A stretch of 64,000 nucleotides of DNA from Blakeslea trispora (lineage: Eukaryota > Mucoromycota > Mucoromycetes > Mucorales > Choanephoraceae). The stretch is from NCBI GenBank assembly GCA_025331445.1, contig JAIWNE010000051.1, forward strand, positions 62,001 through 126,000, given 5' to 3'. Below the pieces are notes generated by a model. That model saw only the letters and a list, made by a program, of their open reading frames with translations, was not told the DNA's origin and ran no database searches. The position numbers and the translations under genes were made by a program. Position 1 is the stretch's first letter. The number at the start of each line of letters is the position of its first letter. This document shows, piece by piece, positions 46,255 to 58,038 of this stretch.

Positions 46255-48138
46255 ATATTATTACAATACTATTAGTATTAGTAGTAATAAAGTATAGAAA
46301 TATTAAAAAAAAGGGTGTATATATAAATATATATGTACGCGCTCTATTAAAAAAAGGAAAAAAGAAGAAAAAAAGAACAAGAAAAAGAAAGAGAAAAAAT
46401 AGAAATTTAAAACATGCGAAGGAGAGTTTAGCGCTGAAAAAATTATGAAAAAAAAAATGTTAAAAAAAAAAGCAAGAAAAAAAAAAGAGGCTCGGTTGGT
46501 TAGAAACATGATGAATAGAAACTACCAAAGTGCTTGTGCATCAAAAGACTTGTTTGAGACGTTCTTTTAATTTATAACACATGCCCAATCAGGCAATTGG
46601 AGACACCACAGTGTTTCCAGTCTCAATTGGTCACTTTACCAAAATAATAGTTAAACTTTGAAACTCCTCTGATCAGAATTTTAAAACCCAATTGGTCATA
46701 TTCGCGAGTAACTTTAAAGCCGTTAATTCTAGCCGTGTCATGACTGGCTTGCAAAAGTACATCCAAGCAAAAAATAAACATTACTAGTTATACCACTTTA
46801 TGCAAATTTCAGTGTTAACAGTGCTATCACCTGCAGCGCCTATTATCTTCAGCTCGAACAATAGTATGACGACACTCTGCTACTAATTTATTAGGTGAAA
46901 ACAAAAACGATCTTGATGTAAGCATGTTTAATGATAGCATAGCCAGTCTATATACATCTATTCTTAATAACTGCAATAACTTATGACCAATTATGGCAAT
47001 GATGAATGATAAAGCCAATCTATCATCCGTAGATACAAAAGTAATATAGACAAAAGTGCTCTTTTTTCTTTCTTTGACTTTATCAAATAAAACTATTTAA
47101 TCAGTCTCAAAGCATTTGGCCTCTTGCTTTTTTTTTGGGAGAATAATATGTATTTCGATATATACAAAGCTGCATATGAATACTACTTCCGCAACCTACA
47201 ATACCTTCAAGGATAGTTACGGCGAAAGCAACAAATTCTCCATTTTAGTTGCTGCTATTCATGATATCAACACGCTCACTCTTCTGTATAGGATTCGACC
47301 TGTTGTCTGCATATGAAGCATGGTTAATAAGTCAAGTAAGTATAGCATTTTCTTTAGAAATGATCAAAGTATGACGGTTTAAAACTTAGCTTCTTTAAAG
47401 TTCTCGGTAGATCATAAGAAATATAATTTTAGAAATTGCAAAATCTCAGTAACTGTAAGACCTATAATGATATATTGAGACTTGGAAAACGATCCCCCCT
47501 GAAGACATTTATTCTTTCAAATCTTCAGTCTTAAACAATTCAAAGCATCAGTTGTCTCCTGTACTTGCTTGACAACTATAAAGATGGAGCCATGGAAACT
47601 AGCATAAAAAGAAAGCCAACATCAGTTAAGGATAGTAACAAGTCGATAATGAAAACGCCAGTGCTCCCGGTACAACAGTTGGAGTACCTGTATACTACCA
47701 ATAACATAAACTCCTTGTACTCAGCTGGCTTCACCGTTAGCCGTAAGATACACGTACACGTTCTTTTATCATACTTCATATGTATCTATGTCTATTACAT
47801 AGGTTTAATGCTACTGACATAAAATGAGCAGTCGATTTCAAGTGCCAATTTAATTCCGTACTTGATTCTTCGATTTTCAATTCAGCCTATTGTGATTCTT
47901 CGATTTAAGTACTTTTGAACTTAATAACACGACCTACAGCAAAGTTATTTTCTTTTATGGTAGGCCTAGAACGAGCTTTTATGTCCCCATAACTTTCTCA
48001 TTCAAGTGCTCAACAATGATATGTTTATCTGACGTGGCTAGTTGGCGCATAAATAAAGTTTGGCCAATATTTTCGGTAAAGTGACTAATTGAGACTGGTG
48101 ATACCGTATTTCCGAATCAATTTTTTTTTTAAGAAAAC
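46255..48138. other. Gene-poor region upstream of KH gene
   Basis: Purine-rich low-complexity block at 46300-46490, then AT-rich DNA. Short open frames on both strands (for example near 47565-47822) show no domain or codon bias. Nothing I can support. Confidence 0.4.
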
Positions 48139-48543
48139 AAGTCAATCGTTGGATTCAACACACCAAAAAAAGCAATAAAAAACAATCGAAAAGGGAACAA
48201 TGGAGTCTTGAAGTTCCGTTTGACGATGAATTCAAGTACGTGTGCTTGGATAACACAATTCAAACACGTATTTTCAAAAAGGTAATACTCTCAGCCTCTG
48301 TAAATTAATTTACTTTCTTCATTGAGATAAAATGGCCACCTTTACTCATTAATATTTACTTCCATTGGCCATGTTTGAGACGACGTCACCACGCGTGTTT
48401 GCGTATTCTATAGATGAACATGATTATGCTGATCATCAATACCTTTCGATTGAACAGATAAGATACACAACTGTTTATCCCTCTCTATTGATCAATGATG
48501 GCGATCATGTATGCCTATTGTTTGTACGCGAGTATAATTACTA
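48139..48543 (+). pseudogene. Possible gene fragment(s) with protein-like content
   Basis: An open stretch from about 48139 to 48282 reads WIQHTKKSNKKQSKREQWSL and on to VPFDDEFKYVCLDN, ending at a donor-like GTAATA. A poly-T plus AAG precedes it as a possible acceptor. A second frame starting at ATG 48370 reads MFETTSPRVFAYSIDEHDYA and on to a stop at 48543. Both look translated by composition, but no acceptor links them and no family is recognised. May be exons of a small gene or remnants. Confidence 0.3.
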
Positions 48544-48732
48544 ATACTCAATTCAACAACGAATTAGGTTTAAGACAAAGAAAAACAAAAGCAAAAAAGG
48601 TATGTAGGATTACCGAATACCTATTCCGAGACTAAATATATATCCTATAAACGCATGTGTTTTGTTTTGTTTTTGGCTATTATTTTACAATGAGATAGAA
48701 GCAATGTAGCTTACCATGCTTTTCGGGTATCA

Positions 48733-49865
48733 CACTAAACGGAAAAACTATTTGCGCACTTTCAAAGAAAAAAAAAAGAAAGTTTGGCGCATTTATTAGC
48801 GTACCTTTTCATTGCTTCATTCATATTTTTCAGAAAAAATGGACAGCATTGTTTTTGAAGATGGCTTAGGCAACAAATATGACATTCAAGGTAACAAAGT
48901 CATGGGGTTTGATTCGAAAGCCGACAACGAGATGTATCTTGTGGAATACATACCAGATTATGATAGCTACACCGATCTGAAGCTTCCTGAGCAACCAGTA
49001 AACGGGAGAATCGAGACTCCAGAAGAGCCATAAAATCAGCTGAGAGACTTAAATTATACAAGCACTACAAAAATGCTGAGAAGGAAAAGCTTTTTTTTTT
49101 CTTGTTAGAGAAAAGGGAATGAGTGCTTGTGCTGCTGCTAATCGCCTTAGTATCAATGTTTGGACTGCACAAAACTGGATCAAGAAAGACAGTGTGACTC
49201 CTCAAGGTTTCATTGAAAGAGCTTCTGGTAGTGGCCGACAAGTAGGTAGACCTCCTACTTTAACTGAGGAACATAGAAAGTATACGGTTGAGTGGGCTGA
49301 TAGCAACACTGACTCAGTTACTCTAGATGGTATGCTTAATATGCTAACTGAAAAGTTTGGCAAGGTTGAGATAACTAAAAGCGGATTTAACAAGTTTGTT
49401 AAGGACAGGTGCAATATCACTTTTAAGCAAGCACATCCTGGGTCAGTTGAGCGCAGTAGCTCCGAGTAAATTGAAGAGCGCTACCAACAGGCAAGGAGAT
49501 AGCTGGGAACCGATATGGATTTTATCAGCAACTGCGTGTTCATAAATGAGGCCGCTTTTCCACCTTATCCACTTGAGCTTAGTCCTATTGAGCAACTTTG
49601 ATTTGTTTGCAAAAGCAAGTTGAAGAGAGAGAGAGCAGCTGTTTCAGGAAGAGACATTGACATCTAGAATTGGAGACGCTTGTAACAAAATTTACTATAT
49701 CGGTCTTCAAGGCTTTTGTTGATATTCGGCAGCTAGATTCGAAGATTGTCTTAATCATAGGCCTATGTAACAAGGTATGCGTAATTGGCGTACGCATAAA
49801 TGCCAAACTTTTTTTTTCTCAGTATGATTCTTTTTGAAAGTGCGCAAATGATTTTTCTGTTTGGT
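48733..49865 (+). mobile_element. Decayed IS630/Tc1-like transposon with TIRs
   Basis: The left end CACTAAACGGAAAAACTATT (48733) and right end ...AATGATTTTTCTGTTTGGTG (to 49865, followed by TA) are inverted repeats. The similarity extends inward through AAAGTTTGG and GCATTTA to about 75 bp. Inside on + are a transposase N-terminus (48830-49033), a frame change in a poly-T stretch near 49090, and an HTH region with ANRLSINVWTAQNWIKKD and a GRPPTLTEEHRKY linker. The reading frame then continues through two stops (49467-49469, 49500-49502) into DMDFISNCVFINEAAF. The DDE first Asp box is thus present but with Asn in place of Asp. The middle is deleted: the text jumps to the third-motif region (PYPLELSPIEQL). 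Not autonomous. Confidence 0.82.
48812..49760 (+). pseudogene. Broken IS630/Tc1 transposase
   Basis: The coding part of the element above. Its order is an acidic N-terminal segment (48812-49033), HTH region (49119-49300), linker (GRPPTLTEEHRKYTVEWA), first DDE motif with D-to-N change near 49553, and residual C-terminal text ending in KSKLKRER. It carries one frameshift, two in-frame stops, an internal deletion and one lost catalytic residue. Left untranslated as a pseudogene. Confidence 0.8.
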
Positions 49866-51283
49866 GTACGTACGTCTGCCATGTTCATTTTTTTTTACCT
49901 TTTTCAGATTGTTACACAGGTTTGAGTAGTACTAAAGCAATCAAAAGAAAAAAAACCAGAATACCGAAAAGGTTAAGCAGAAATACAGATAAAAGGAGAG
50001 TTGATGCAATTTTTTCAGAGCTTAATCTACAAGAAGACCCCATCTTGTTGTTGTGATGTACATGTATGCTATTACATCGAAGAAATTGAATTCTTCTTCT
50101 TGTTCCTGATTTTATCAATTATCAAAAGAGGCAATATTATAGGTAAATCAAGTTAGCTGGATACTGAGAGGACCTCATTTAATTACCATAGTATTGATTA
50201 CATAACCTGAGCTTATTTTGAAAAAAAAAATTTTTGGTCTTTAGGTATTCTTTTGGTAACAGAAAACAGGAGGAGAAGAACAGATAGAGAGACTCCACAT
50301 TCGCTTTCTCTATGAAGTAAAGAGATGAAGTTAGAAAAATATGTATCAGAATGATGATAAAAAAAAAGTACTTGATAGAAGATACCAACAGAATGATCAA
50401 TTAAGTTCTAGTAAACCATCAAAATTACATTTTACTTCTTTTCTATAAATATAAGCCGATCGATGAAATGCTCTCGGATGAACAAATATCGGAACGTGAA
50501 GCAATTGACACAGTGCACTTTGTACGCGGGTCGCAAACTTTATACTTGGATCATTAAAGCTCCTTTTAAACTGAAAACAACTGTTGCATGATCTACAACG
50601 TTGCTCTGGCCATTTAATATGCCTATTCTTCTTCTTCTTTCTACACGGCTTTCAGTTGATATTTGTAAGATCCAGTTTATAAAGCAGATAATTAGAACAA
50701 AAGCAGTCAATGGATGAGACTGGGAATTGTAACTAAAAAAAACCTACTGCTCAGAATATTTGGAATACCAAATCAATTTGGACGAACTGAACAATACAAT
50801 GGTTTTTGAGGGCATGAAATCAAACAAAATATGTAGTGCTGATAATGGAAATGAAGAGACAATGCACCATTTCAAGTATGGTGCCCCAAAAGACAGTTTG
50901 AAGATTTTGCAGTAAGTAGCTTTAGATGTTACTCCACCACTCTTCCCTTCCCTTTTATAAAGTTATACCCCTTTTTTCTTTTGTTATCCTCTCTTCTTGC
51001 CATCCATCAACATACAAATTTATTTGTTTAACTATCAGCCATTCAATTTCGTTTATTGGATTGTCTGAATTATATGTCGATTTATTATAGCCGAGCAGTA
51101 TCCATCCCACGGATTATGTGTCCTGAATCGACTGTCTTTCTACGATGATAAGTTGGTAAAACAAATACGAAAAGAAGCTGCTTTAAAGTAGAGCTCACTA
51201 TAGAATATATGGATTTTGACATATTAAATTCTCTCAAGTTATGTTTTTTTGTTTATTTCGATAGAAAAAAAAAAAGGGTCTTT
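49866..51283. other. Intergenic, no supported gene
   Basis: AT-rich. A 36-codon open stretch at about 50452-50559 (+; ending FVRGSQTLYLDH) is protein-like but isolated. Nothing else seen before the 3' end of RPN6. Confidence 0.4.
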
Positions 51284-52781
51284 TTAAGAAAGTTCAGCAG
51301 CTTTTTGATACAAACTAGAAACGACTTTGTCAACCTGCTTCAATGTTTCAATAGCCATTTCATAAGTCTTGTCTTGTTCAGGTTCGTCAAATACAATGAG
51401 ACAGCCTGCGCCTTGGTCAAGGATACCATGGAACTTCTTATCCAGAATCATCTGTGATAACTTGGCTTCCACTTGTTGTGTAGGGAGTTTTACCATATCA
51501 GCAATATGACTAATTTCAACACGAGAGAAAGGCTCAATGATGCGCACCAAGTTTTGTTCCAATAGTGTGTCGTACAATGCTGCAAGTTGGGAGCGAATAA
51601 TGGGATCATTGTTGAGTTCGTTTGTGTAAGTGGCAAGTGCTGTTTCGAATTCTTGAAGGTTTCGGTTTTTGTGGGCATTGGCTACCGCCTTCATAGCTTC
51701 AATCTCTACACCAGCATATCTCAATGCCACTTTACCACCAATAATAGAGTGAACATCTTCTGTCTATACACACACACACACACACAAATTCAGTGTTACT
51801 ATCTCTGTCATCTATAGATCCCTTTGCAATTATGCACATGCACGCACTTACCAAATTCAACATAATCTTACACAACAACATATATTTAAGTGCCAAGATA
51901 GCCTTAGTATCTTCTTGACTAGAATAACCTTCGAATGTTTCAAAGAAATAAGAATAAGCAGTTTTGTAGTCCTTTTCTTCAGCATGAAGTACACCAGACT
52001 GCATGTCCAAAGCAGCCTGTAATAATGGAGGACAGTAGATTGAATTGGCAGAAGTACGAGCAGAAGTTAAAGCGGCACGAGCCTTGGGTAAATTTCTAAG
52101 AGCATGACAGACTCGGCTTTCCAACAATTGTACTTCAACTAGCACCATCTTATCATCTAAGCGTTTGAGTTCTTTCAAGAGAACAGAGATCAAATTGAGA
52201 GATTCATGGTACATCTTGTTATCCAAATAAAGTGCAACGAGACGTGTTTCAAGAGCTTGCTTCAAAAACAAGCGCTTTTCCTGAACACACCATTCAATGT
52301 TTTCTTTACAAATCTCAATCTGAAGAGGGAGACAATTGGGGATATCGCTAAAATAGTCAATCAATGTGCGTGCTATCAGAGAAACAGTAGGTTAGAAGCA
52401 AAGAACACGTATTCAAAGAGAAAGAGATGAGGATACATTACTTAATTTGGCAGTCTTTGCCTTTGCAATGCTTAACATAAAAGGACGAGAAGAACGGATC
52501 AACTGTGCGAGTTCTTGAGGAAGACTGTAAATAAGAAAAAAAGGTACGTGAACATCATGTGAACATCAATTCAACAGCCATGCTTACTGGAGATCTCGGT
52601 AAAGCTGACCTAGTTGAGTAAGGGCATATTCTTGTTCTCTCAAGATGTCTTCGGAACTTGACTTTTCTGCCAAAATTGTTTGGTAAGAGTTGATGGCTTT
52701 CTCAAAGTTTTTAGCTTGCTTCAGCTCATCAGCTTGTTCAAGTCGATTAGAAGGAGCAGACTTTGCAATAGCTGTGACCAT
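51284..52781 (-). CDS. RPN6: 26S proteasome lid subunit Rpn6 (PSMD11)
   Basis: PCI-domain subunit that clamps the lid onto the 20S/ATPase ring of the 26S proteasome. Four exons (52781-52588, 52524-52442, 52372-51852, 51763-51284) total 1,278 nt, 425 residues (family ~420-435). Recognisable segments in order: [38 protein letters not shown], then TPR-like [39 protein letters not shown] and [11 protein letters not shown]. The PCI winged helix is [25 protein letters not shown] 52781 is chosen over an upstream one because [12 protein letters not shown] starts where homologues do and the earlier stretch is a pyrimidine-coded leader. Intron 3 contains a (CA)n microsatellite. It shares a 303-bp upstream region with RPN7. 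Confidence 0.95.
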
Positions 52782-53084
52782 GATTATAGATAATAATAAT
52801 GTGTATAAAAGAAAAACAAAAAGAAAAGAAAAAAAACACACACACACAAAAAAAAAGACTGACTGAGGTAACGCTAACTGTCACTGTTCTGAATACTCTT
52901 GAACTTTACAGCCTAAGAGCTTACGCGTTTCAACAGTCACAGGTGCTTGAAATCAGTACGTTTTGGGCTGCATTCATGGCAGAAGGGGGTTCGACGCAAT
53001 GCGCGGAATCTATAATGCTGTACGCGTATTTTTATTCTCTCTTTTTTTCTCCCTTTTAATAAATATACAATATACACACAAGTC
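52782..53084. promoter_or_regulatory. Bidirectional promoter region of RPN6 and RPN7
   Basis: 303 bp separate the two divergent ATGs, so both lid genes must be driven from here. An A-rich/CACA block lies on the RPN6 side and a T/C-rich block on the RPN7 side. I did not find the yeast PACE motif GGTGGCAAA. Co-regulation is inferred from arrangement only. Confidence 0.6.
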
Positions 53085-54573
53085 ATGTCTACACCAGTTA
53101 TTGACGAAAACCAAGTGCCCAAGATTCCTGATTTAGCTCTTGCTGTAATGTAGACAGTTGAAAGAAAATATATCATATGATTAACTTGTGTCATAGCATC
53201 ATCGCTTTATCATCAATCAAGGCCCAGCTGAACTGAAAGAAGATGCAAAGAATAACTTGTTTCAAGCAATCAAGGACAACAGTATGTTTATATCAAATTT
53301 CATAACGTGTATAAGCTAACTGCTGATAGATATGGCACCCTTCTACAAGACAATGGTAGAAGAACTCCAGGCTCCTTTCGACCAAGCTTTGTACGATAGT
53401 ATGGTTGCAAAGAACAATGAGGAATTAAAAAAGATGGATGACAAGGCAGTTGATGCTGAACAGAATCAAGGTGAAACAGAAGTCAATGAAGCCTTCTTAG
53501 CAAAAGCTAATTACTATGCTAAAATCGGTGATAAGGTAATCAAACAGCTTAAAGAGAGAGAGAAGATTGGCTGACACCAGTTCTTCCCCCACCCCTTATT
53601 TTTTTTTTTGCTACATCAGGAAAATGCCTTGCCAGCTTATGAAGCTTTACTTAAACGATCTATCACCTTGGGAACACGCATCGATGTTGTCTTTACATTT
53701 GTGCGTATTGGTTTCTTTTTCAACGACAATGCACTTGTTCGCTCCAATATTGAAAAGCTTCGAGAATTGATCGAGCAAGGTGGTGATTGGGATCGCCGTA
53801 ATCGTTTGAAGGTATATGAAGGTGTCTACCTTATGTCTATTCGTGACTTTAAGGGTGCTGCTTCCCTATTCTTGGACACCTTGAGCACCTTCACTAGCAC
53901 TGAAATCATGTCTTACCAAGACTTTGTTAAATATGCTGTCTTGACCAGCTTAATCAGCATGAAGCGAGTAGACATTAAGAAGCGAGTAAGTATATGTGTA
54001 TACTCTCTATCGGGTGTTGATGAGCACAGATACTAATCATCCTGTTGCTTTATAGGTATTGGATGCCCCAGAAGTGCTCGAAGTGATTTCTGACATCCCA
54101 CACCTTGAAGATTTCATGTCTAGTTTGTACAACTGTAAATACGATCAGTTCTTCCGTGCATTGGCTGCTGTCGAGCAATCTCACTTGCGTACATCTCGTT
54201 ATCTATTTGCACACATGCGTTATTATATCCGAGAGATGCGTATTCTAGCTTATGCTCAATTATTAGAAAGTTATCGATCTTTAACAGTGACAAGCATGGC
54301 ACAAGCCTTTGGCGTGAGCGAGGCATACATTGACCAGTAAGTGGATTACATTTTCTCCCTTCATGAACAACTATTGATAACTATCCTATCATTTACAGGG
54401 ATCTCTACAAGTTCATTGCTGCCGGTCGTCTTAACTGTGTTATTGATAAGGTGAATGGCATTATCGAGACAAACAGACCCGATGCAAAGAACGCTCAATA
54501 CCAAGCTGTTATTAAGCAAGGTGATGTCTTGTTGAACAGAGTTCAAAAGCTGAGTCGAGTTATTGATGTTTAA
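53085..54573 (+). CDS. RPN7: 26S proteasome lid subunit Rpn7 (PSMD6)
   Basis: Lid subunit of the 26S regulatory particle. Six exons (53085-53144, 53197-53281, 53330-53535, 53620-53985, 54056-54336, 54399-54573) sum to 1,173 nt, giving 390 residues, the standard Rpn7 length. Typical segments: [56 protein letters not shown] and [19 protein letters not shown]. The PCI domain follows, with [20 protein letters not shown], then [20 protein letters not shown] and [20 protein letters not shown]. All introns are 48-84 nt with GT-AG borders. Coding codons favour CGT/GGT/GTC, as in the other strongly expressed genes here. Exon 2's start is certain to within one alternative AG. Confidence 0.96.
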
Positions 54574-55909
54574 GATCACTGTCAATTTACTGCTGTAATC
54601 AATAAACAAAACAAAACAAAAAAAGAAACCATCATGCTTGTTGCTTAGCAATTAACTTTTATTAGAGATATATTCACTCAAGGGAAATAGACTATGATTA
54701 GCTGTTCTATCGTTTATTTTTCTTAAATTTATGATAGCTAAAAGAAACTCGTAGTACTAGTCTCATCTGTCGAGTCTCATTCACCTCAGCTTTGTCCATC
54801 TGCTTTTTTAAATAACACTCTATTCTCTCTTATTGGTTTGTAGGTACGCCTGACCTGGCGAACTTGTGCTAATTATCAACTAGGGCATTTAAGAACGATG
54901 GTAAATCGTACTAAAAAAAACACACTCCTAAACATCACCAAACAACAAAGATCTTCCATTTTGTTTGACCACAGCAATTTTAATTTGTTGATCGCATCTG
55001 ACTTTTTCAATAGAGTAACTGAGAGACATTTATTCCCGCATAGCTACAGAAAAAAAATGCGACCAACAGCAGCAAGCCATAGGGGCAAAACATATGTTTT
55101 TCCACTCTGTAGTGAGCTGTTCAATGACTGATATATTCGAATCAACCAAAATCTTTTTTCATACACATACCACTTCAATTGTCATGCATTTACTCTGATC
55201 CGGCTACATTAACAAAAAACATCTAAAAACAAAGAAGAAAAGAAAAGCCTATCCAACAACTTGCCTCATCCAATAGAGCTTACTAGTATGATGGTTCATG
55301 AATATGTATCATCACTCAGCATACTTTACAGAGCTTAGTTTGATATCATTTTTATTCTGCGCTTGAGAGTCAAATGAAGAGCAAGAGAAAAAATCTTTTA
55401 AATGGAGAAGAAAAATTGGCTCCGAAGCGAATTGATGCTCGAAACAAAACTTATTCGGAGGATCTTTGACTTGAAATGACAGATACATTTGCTGAAAAGG
55501 AGCTTACTTGGCTGCGCAATCTCAACCGGAACTGTTTAGGCTCTTTCTTTTTCTTTTTCTTTTTGGGCACATAGTTTGTTATGTAAAACACTATATCGAA
55601 GCAGATAAATGAAATCAAAGGGATGTTTTCTGGAATCTACTAGGAGCTATAGAATTACGTATGCTGTAGTGCTTGAGTAGCATTATCTTTGTACTACTTT
55701 TGTGATTTGTGAGCATCTCATCCAATGAAAATCGCAGGGAAACTTATGGAAAGAAAATAAAAAAAATTTATTTCAATGTACGCTAAATAAGGGGGCCAAG
55801 TAAGACGGTCTCATTTGATTATTTTCTTTCTCCTTTTTTCTTTCTTTTTCTCTCTCTCTTTTTTAGTGTAGAATATACAACAGCTAGAAAAGAAAAAGCA
55901 AAATCCAGC
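54574..55909. other. Intergenic and Hsp40 promoter region
   Basis: No convincing gene. A heat-shock-like dyad TTCTGGAA sits at 55628-55635, about 275 bp before the Hsp40 ATG, with only two of the usual three or more units. A pyrimidine-rich tract (55815-55865) precedes the start. Confidence 0.45.
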
Positions 55910-57197
55910 ATGGTCAGAGAAACTAAGTTTTACGATGTCTTGGGTGTTAGCCCTGATGCTTCCGAAAGCGAACTTAAAAAGGCTTACAGAAAGTTGGCCT
56001 TGAAATACCATCCTGATAAGGTAATGCAGAGCAATAATAATAATAATAACTTCAAGTAATAACCATTTTTTTTATTAAACAAATCACTTACAGAACCCTG
56101 AAGCTGGAGACAAATTCAAGGAAATCTCTCATGCTTATGAGATCCTCTCTGACTCTGAAAAGCGTCAATTGTACGATCAATATGGTGAAGAAGGATTAAA
56201 CGGAGGACCTGGTATGGGCGGAATGGACGCTGAAGATCTCTTCTCACAATTGTTCGGTGGTGGATTCGGTGGAGGCCGTCGTGGCCCCTCTGGTCCTCGT
56301 CGTGGTAAGGATATGGTCCACGCTCTTAAAGTCAGCTTGGAAGATCTCTATAATGGTAAGACCAGCAAGTTAGCACTTCAAAAGCACATTCTCTGTCCCA
56401 AGTGTGATGGTAAGGGTGGTAAAGACGGTGCTGTTCAAAAGTGTAAGACATGTAACGGTCAAGGTGTCCGTTTGATCACTCGTCAAATGGGTCCTATTGT
56501 TCAACAATTCCAACAACCTTGTGACGCCTGTCGTGGTGTTGGTGAGACCATCAACGAAAAGGACAGATGTCAAGGATGTCTCGGCAAGAAGGTGACTGGT
56601 GAAAAGAAGATTCTCGAAGTCTTTATTGATAAGGGTATGCGTGATGGACAAAAGATCACCTTTGCTGGTGAAGGTGATCAAGCACCTGGCATTGTTCCCG
56701 GTGATATCATTATTGTTATTGACGAAAAGACCCATCCTCACTTTAAGCGTCAAGGCGATGATTTGATCTACGAAGCCAAGATTGACTTGTTGACTGCTCT
56801 TGCTGGTGGCAAATTTGCTATACCCCATTTGGACGAACGCGTCTTAATTGTCAATATCTTACCTGGTGAAGCCATCAAGCCCAATGAACTCAAGGTGATC
56901 CCTGAAGAAGGTATGCCCGCCTACCGTACTCACACCCGTGGTCACTTGTTTGTCAAGTTTACTGTTGAATTCCCTAACCCCAACTGGACTTCACCTGAAA
57001 ACATTGCTGCTCTTGAACAAATCTTGCCTCCTCGTCCTCAACTTCCTTCTTTCGGCAGCAAGCACTTGGACGAAGTTGTCATGGCTGATGCTGAAGGATA
57101 CCAATCCAGCTCTAGACAAGGCTCTCATATGCATGACGGTTACGAAGATGAAGATGAACAACATGCCGGACCCGGCGTTCAATGTGCTCAACAATAA
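55910..57197 (+). CDS. YDJ1: Class I Hsp40/DnaJ co-chaperone, Ydj1-type
   Basis: Stimulates Hsp70 ATPase and delivers clients in the cytosol. Two exons (55910-56020, 56094-57197) give 404 residues (yeast Ydj1 is 409). The J domain has HPD at residues 34-36. A Gly/Phe-rich stretch ([22 protein letters not shown]) precedes four CxxCxGxG-type zinc motifs ([30 protein letters not shown], and CQGCLGKKV, whose last Gly pair is altered as in Ydj1). Two substrate-binding beta domains follow. The C-terminus CAQQ is a CaaX-like farnesylation box, matching Ydj1 (CASQ) and supporting ER/cytosolic membrane association. Codon use is highly biased. Intron 1 splits right after the HPD helix, a common position. 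Confidence 0.96.
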
Positions 57198-57561
57198 GTT
57201 GTCTCTTTTTTGTTTCGTATATTCTCTTTTACATATTATCATTATTGTTTTATCCATCATGCATATATAATATCATAGTATAGAAAGCCTCTGTTTATTT
57301 CTCTCTCTTTTTTTTTCTTTACACATACATAAACGCATGCATCAAAGTATATAGTTTTGTTTTTTATTGTTATTGTTTACGAGCATGAACTATTATGTGC
57401 TCTTGATTTTTATTCAGATTGCGCTCAATTACCTTTATATGGGCAGTCCTTGAGAGCTACGCAAGATGTAAATAAACATTACACCAAACTGATTTAGATG
57501 TCAAGCAAGAATGAAATTTTTTATTTAGATGATTAAAGCATTTCAATAGTGTCATGGAACA
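57198..57561. other. Convergent intergenic spacer
   Basis: 3' flanks of the Hsp40 (+) and coiled-coil (-) genes. No other feature seen. Confidence 0.5.
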
Positions 57562-58038
57562 CTACTTGTCCAAGAGAGTAGCAAGGAGCATGCAGACATG
57601 CTTTGCTTCTTGAAGCCTTTCGTGAACATCTGCGTTATCTTCAAAATCTGGCTGTTCCCTCATTCTCTCTCTGCCGATTGCTTTCAAGGCTGATCGAAGT
57701 TTTGTAATTTCATTTTTCTTCTTGGTCAATTCTGCCTCATAGTCACTTGTCTCATTCTCTCTGTTTTTATAGTCCTCAAGTTCCTGTTCTTTGGCTTGGA
57801 GAGTTTCATGAGCTGTAGCCAATTGCTTCTCAATTTGTTCCAAACTTTTCTTCAATTCTTCGATTTCTTCGTCCTTGGATCTGATGCTAGTTCCATAATA
57901 CTGAATGACTTTATCTTGTTGTCTCAAACTTTGTTTGTGCTCCTCAATTTGATCCTTGAGACGATCCATCTCGTCTCTATATACTACGATATAGCTTGAT
58001 GATTGTGCTTGGGGATTTTGATTATTTTCAGTACACAT
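57562..58038 (-). CDS. Small coiled-coil protein, unknown
   Basis: Single-exon frame of 158 residues. After a disordered polar leader (MCTENNQNPQAQSSSYIVVY), residues ~20-135 form one long amphipathic coiled coil with a clear heptad pattern (KDEEIEELKKSLEQIEKQLA; ELTKKKNEITKLRSALKAIG). The end VHERLQEAKHVCMLLATLLDK is more hydrophobic. Length, clean start and lack of stops support a real gene, but the sequence is too generic to assign a function. It lies convergent to the Hsp40 gene. Confidence 0.65.
   Translation of the reverse strand: MCTENNQNPQAQSSSYIVVYRDEMDRLKDQIEEHKQSLRQQDKVIQYYGTSIRSKDEEIEELKKSLEQIEKQLATAHETLQAKEQELEDYKNRENETSDYEAELTKKKNEITKLRSALKAIGRERMREQPDFEDNADVHERLQEAKHVCMLLATLLDK

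Noticed and set aside
54898..55131. 77-codon + frame between RPN7 and the Hsp40 gene
   Set aside because: No domain, no start context or splice structure, polar basic text typical of AT-rich noncoding DNA.
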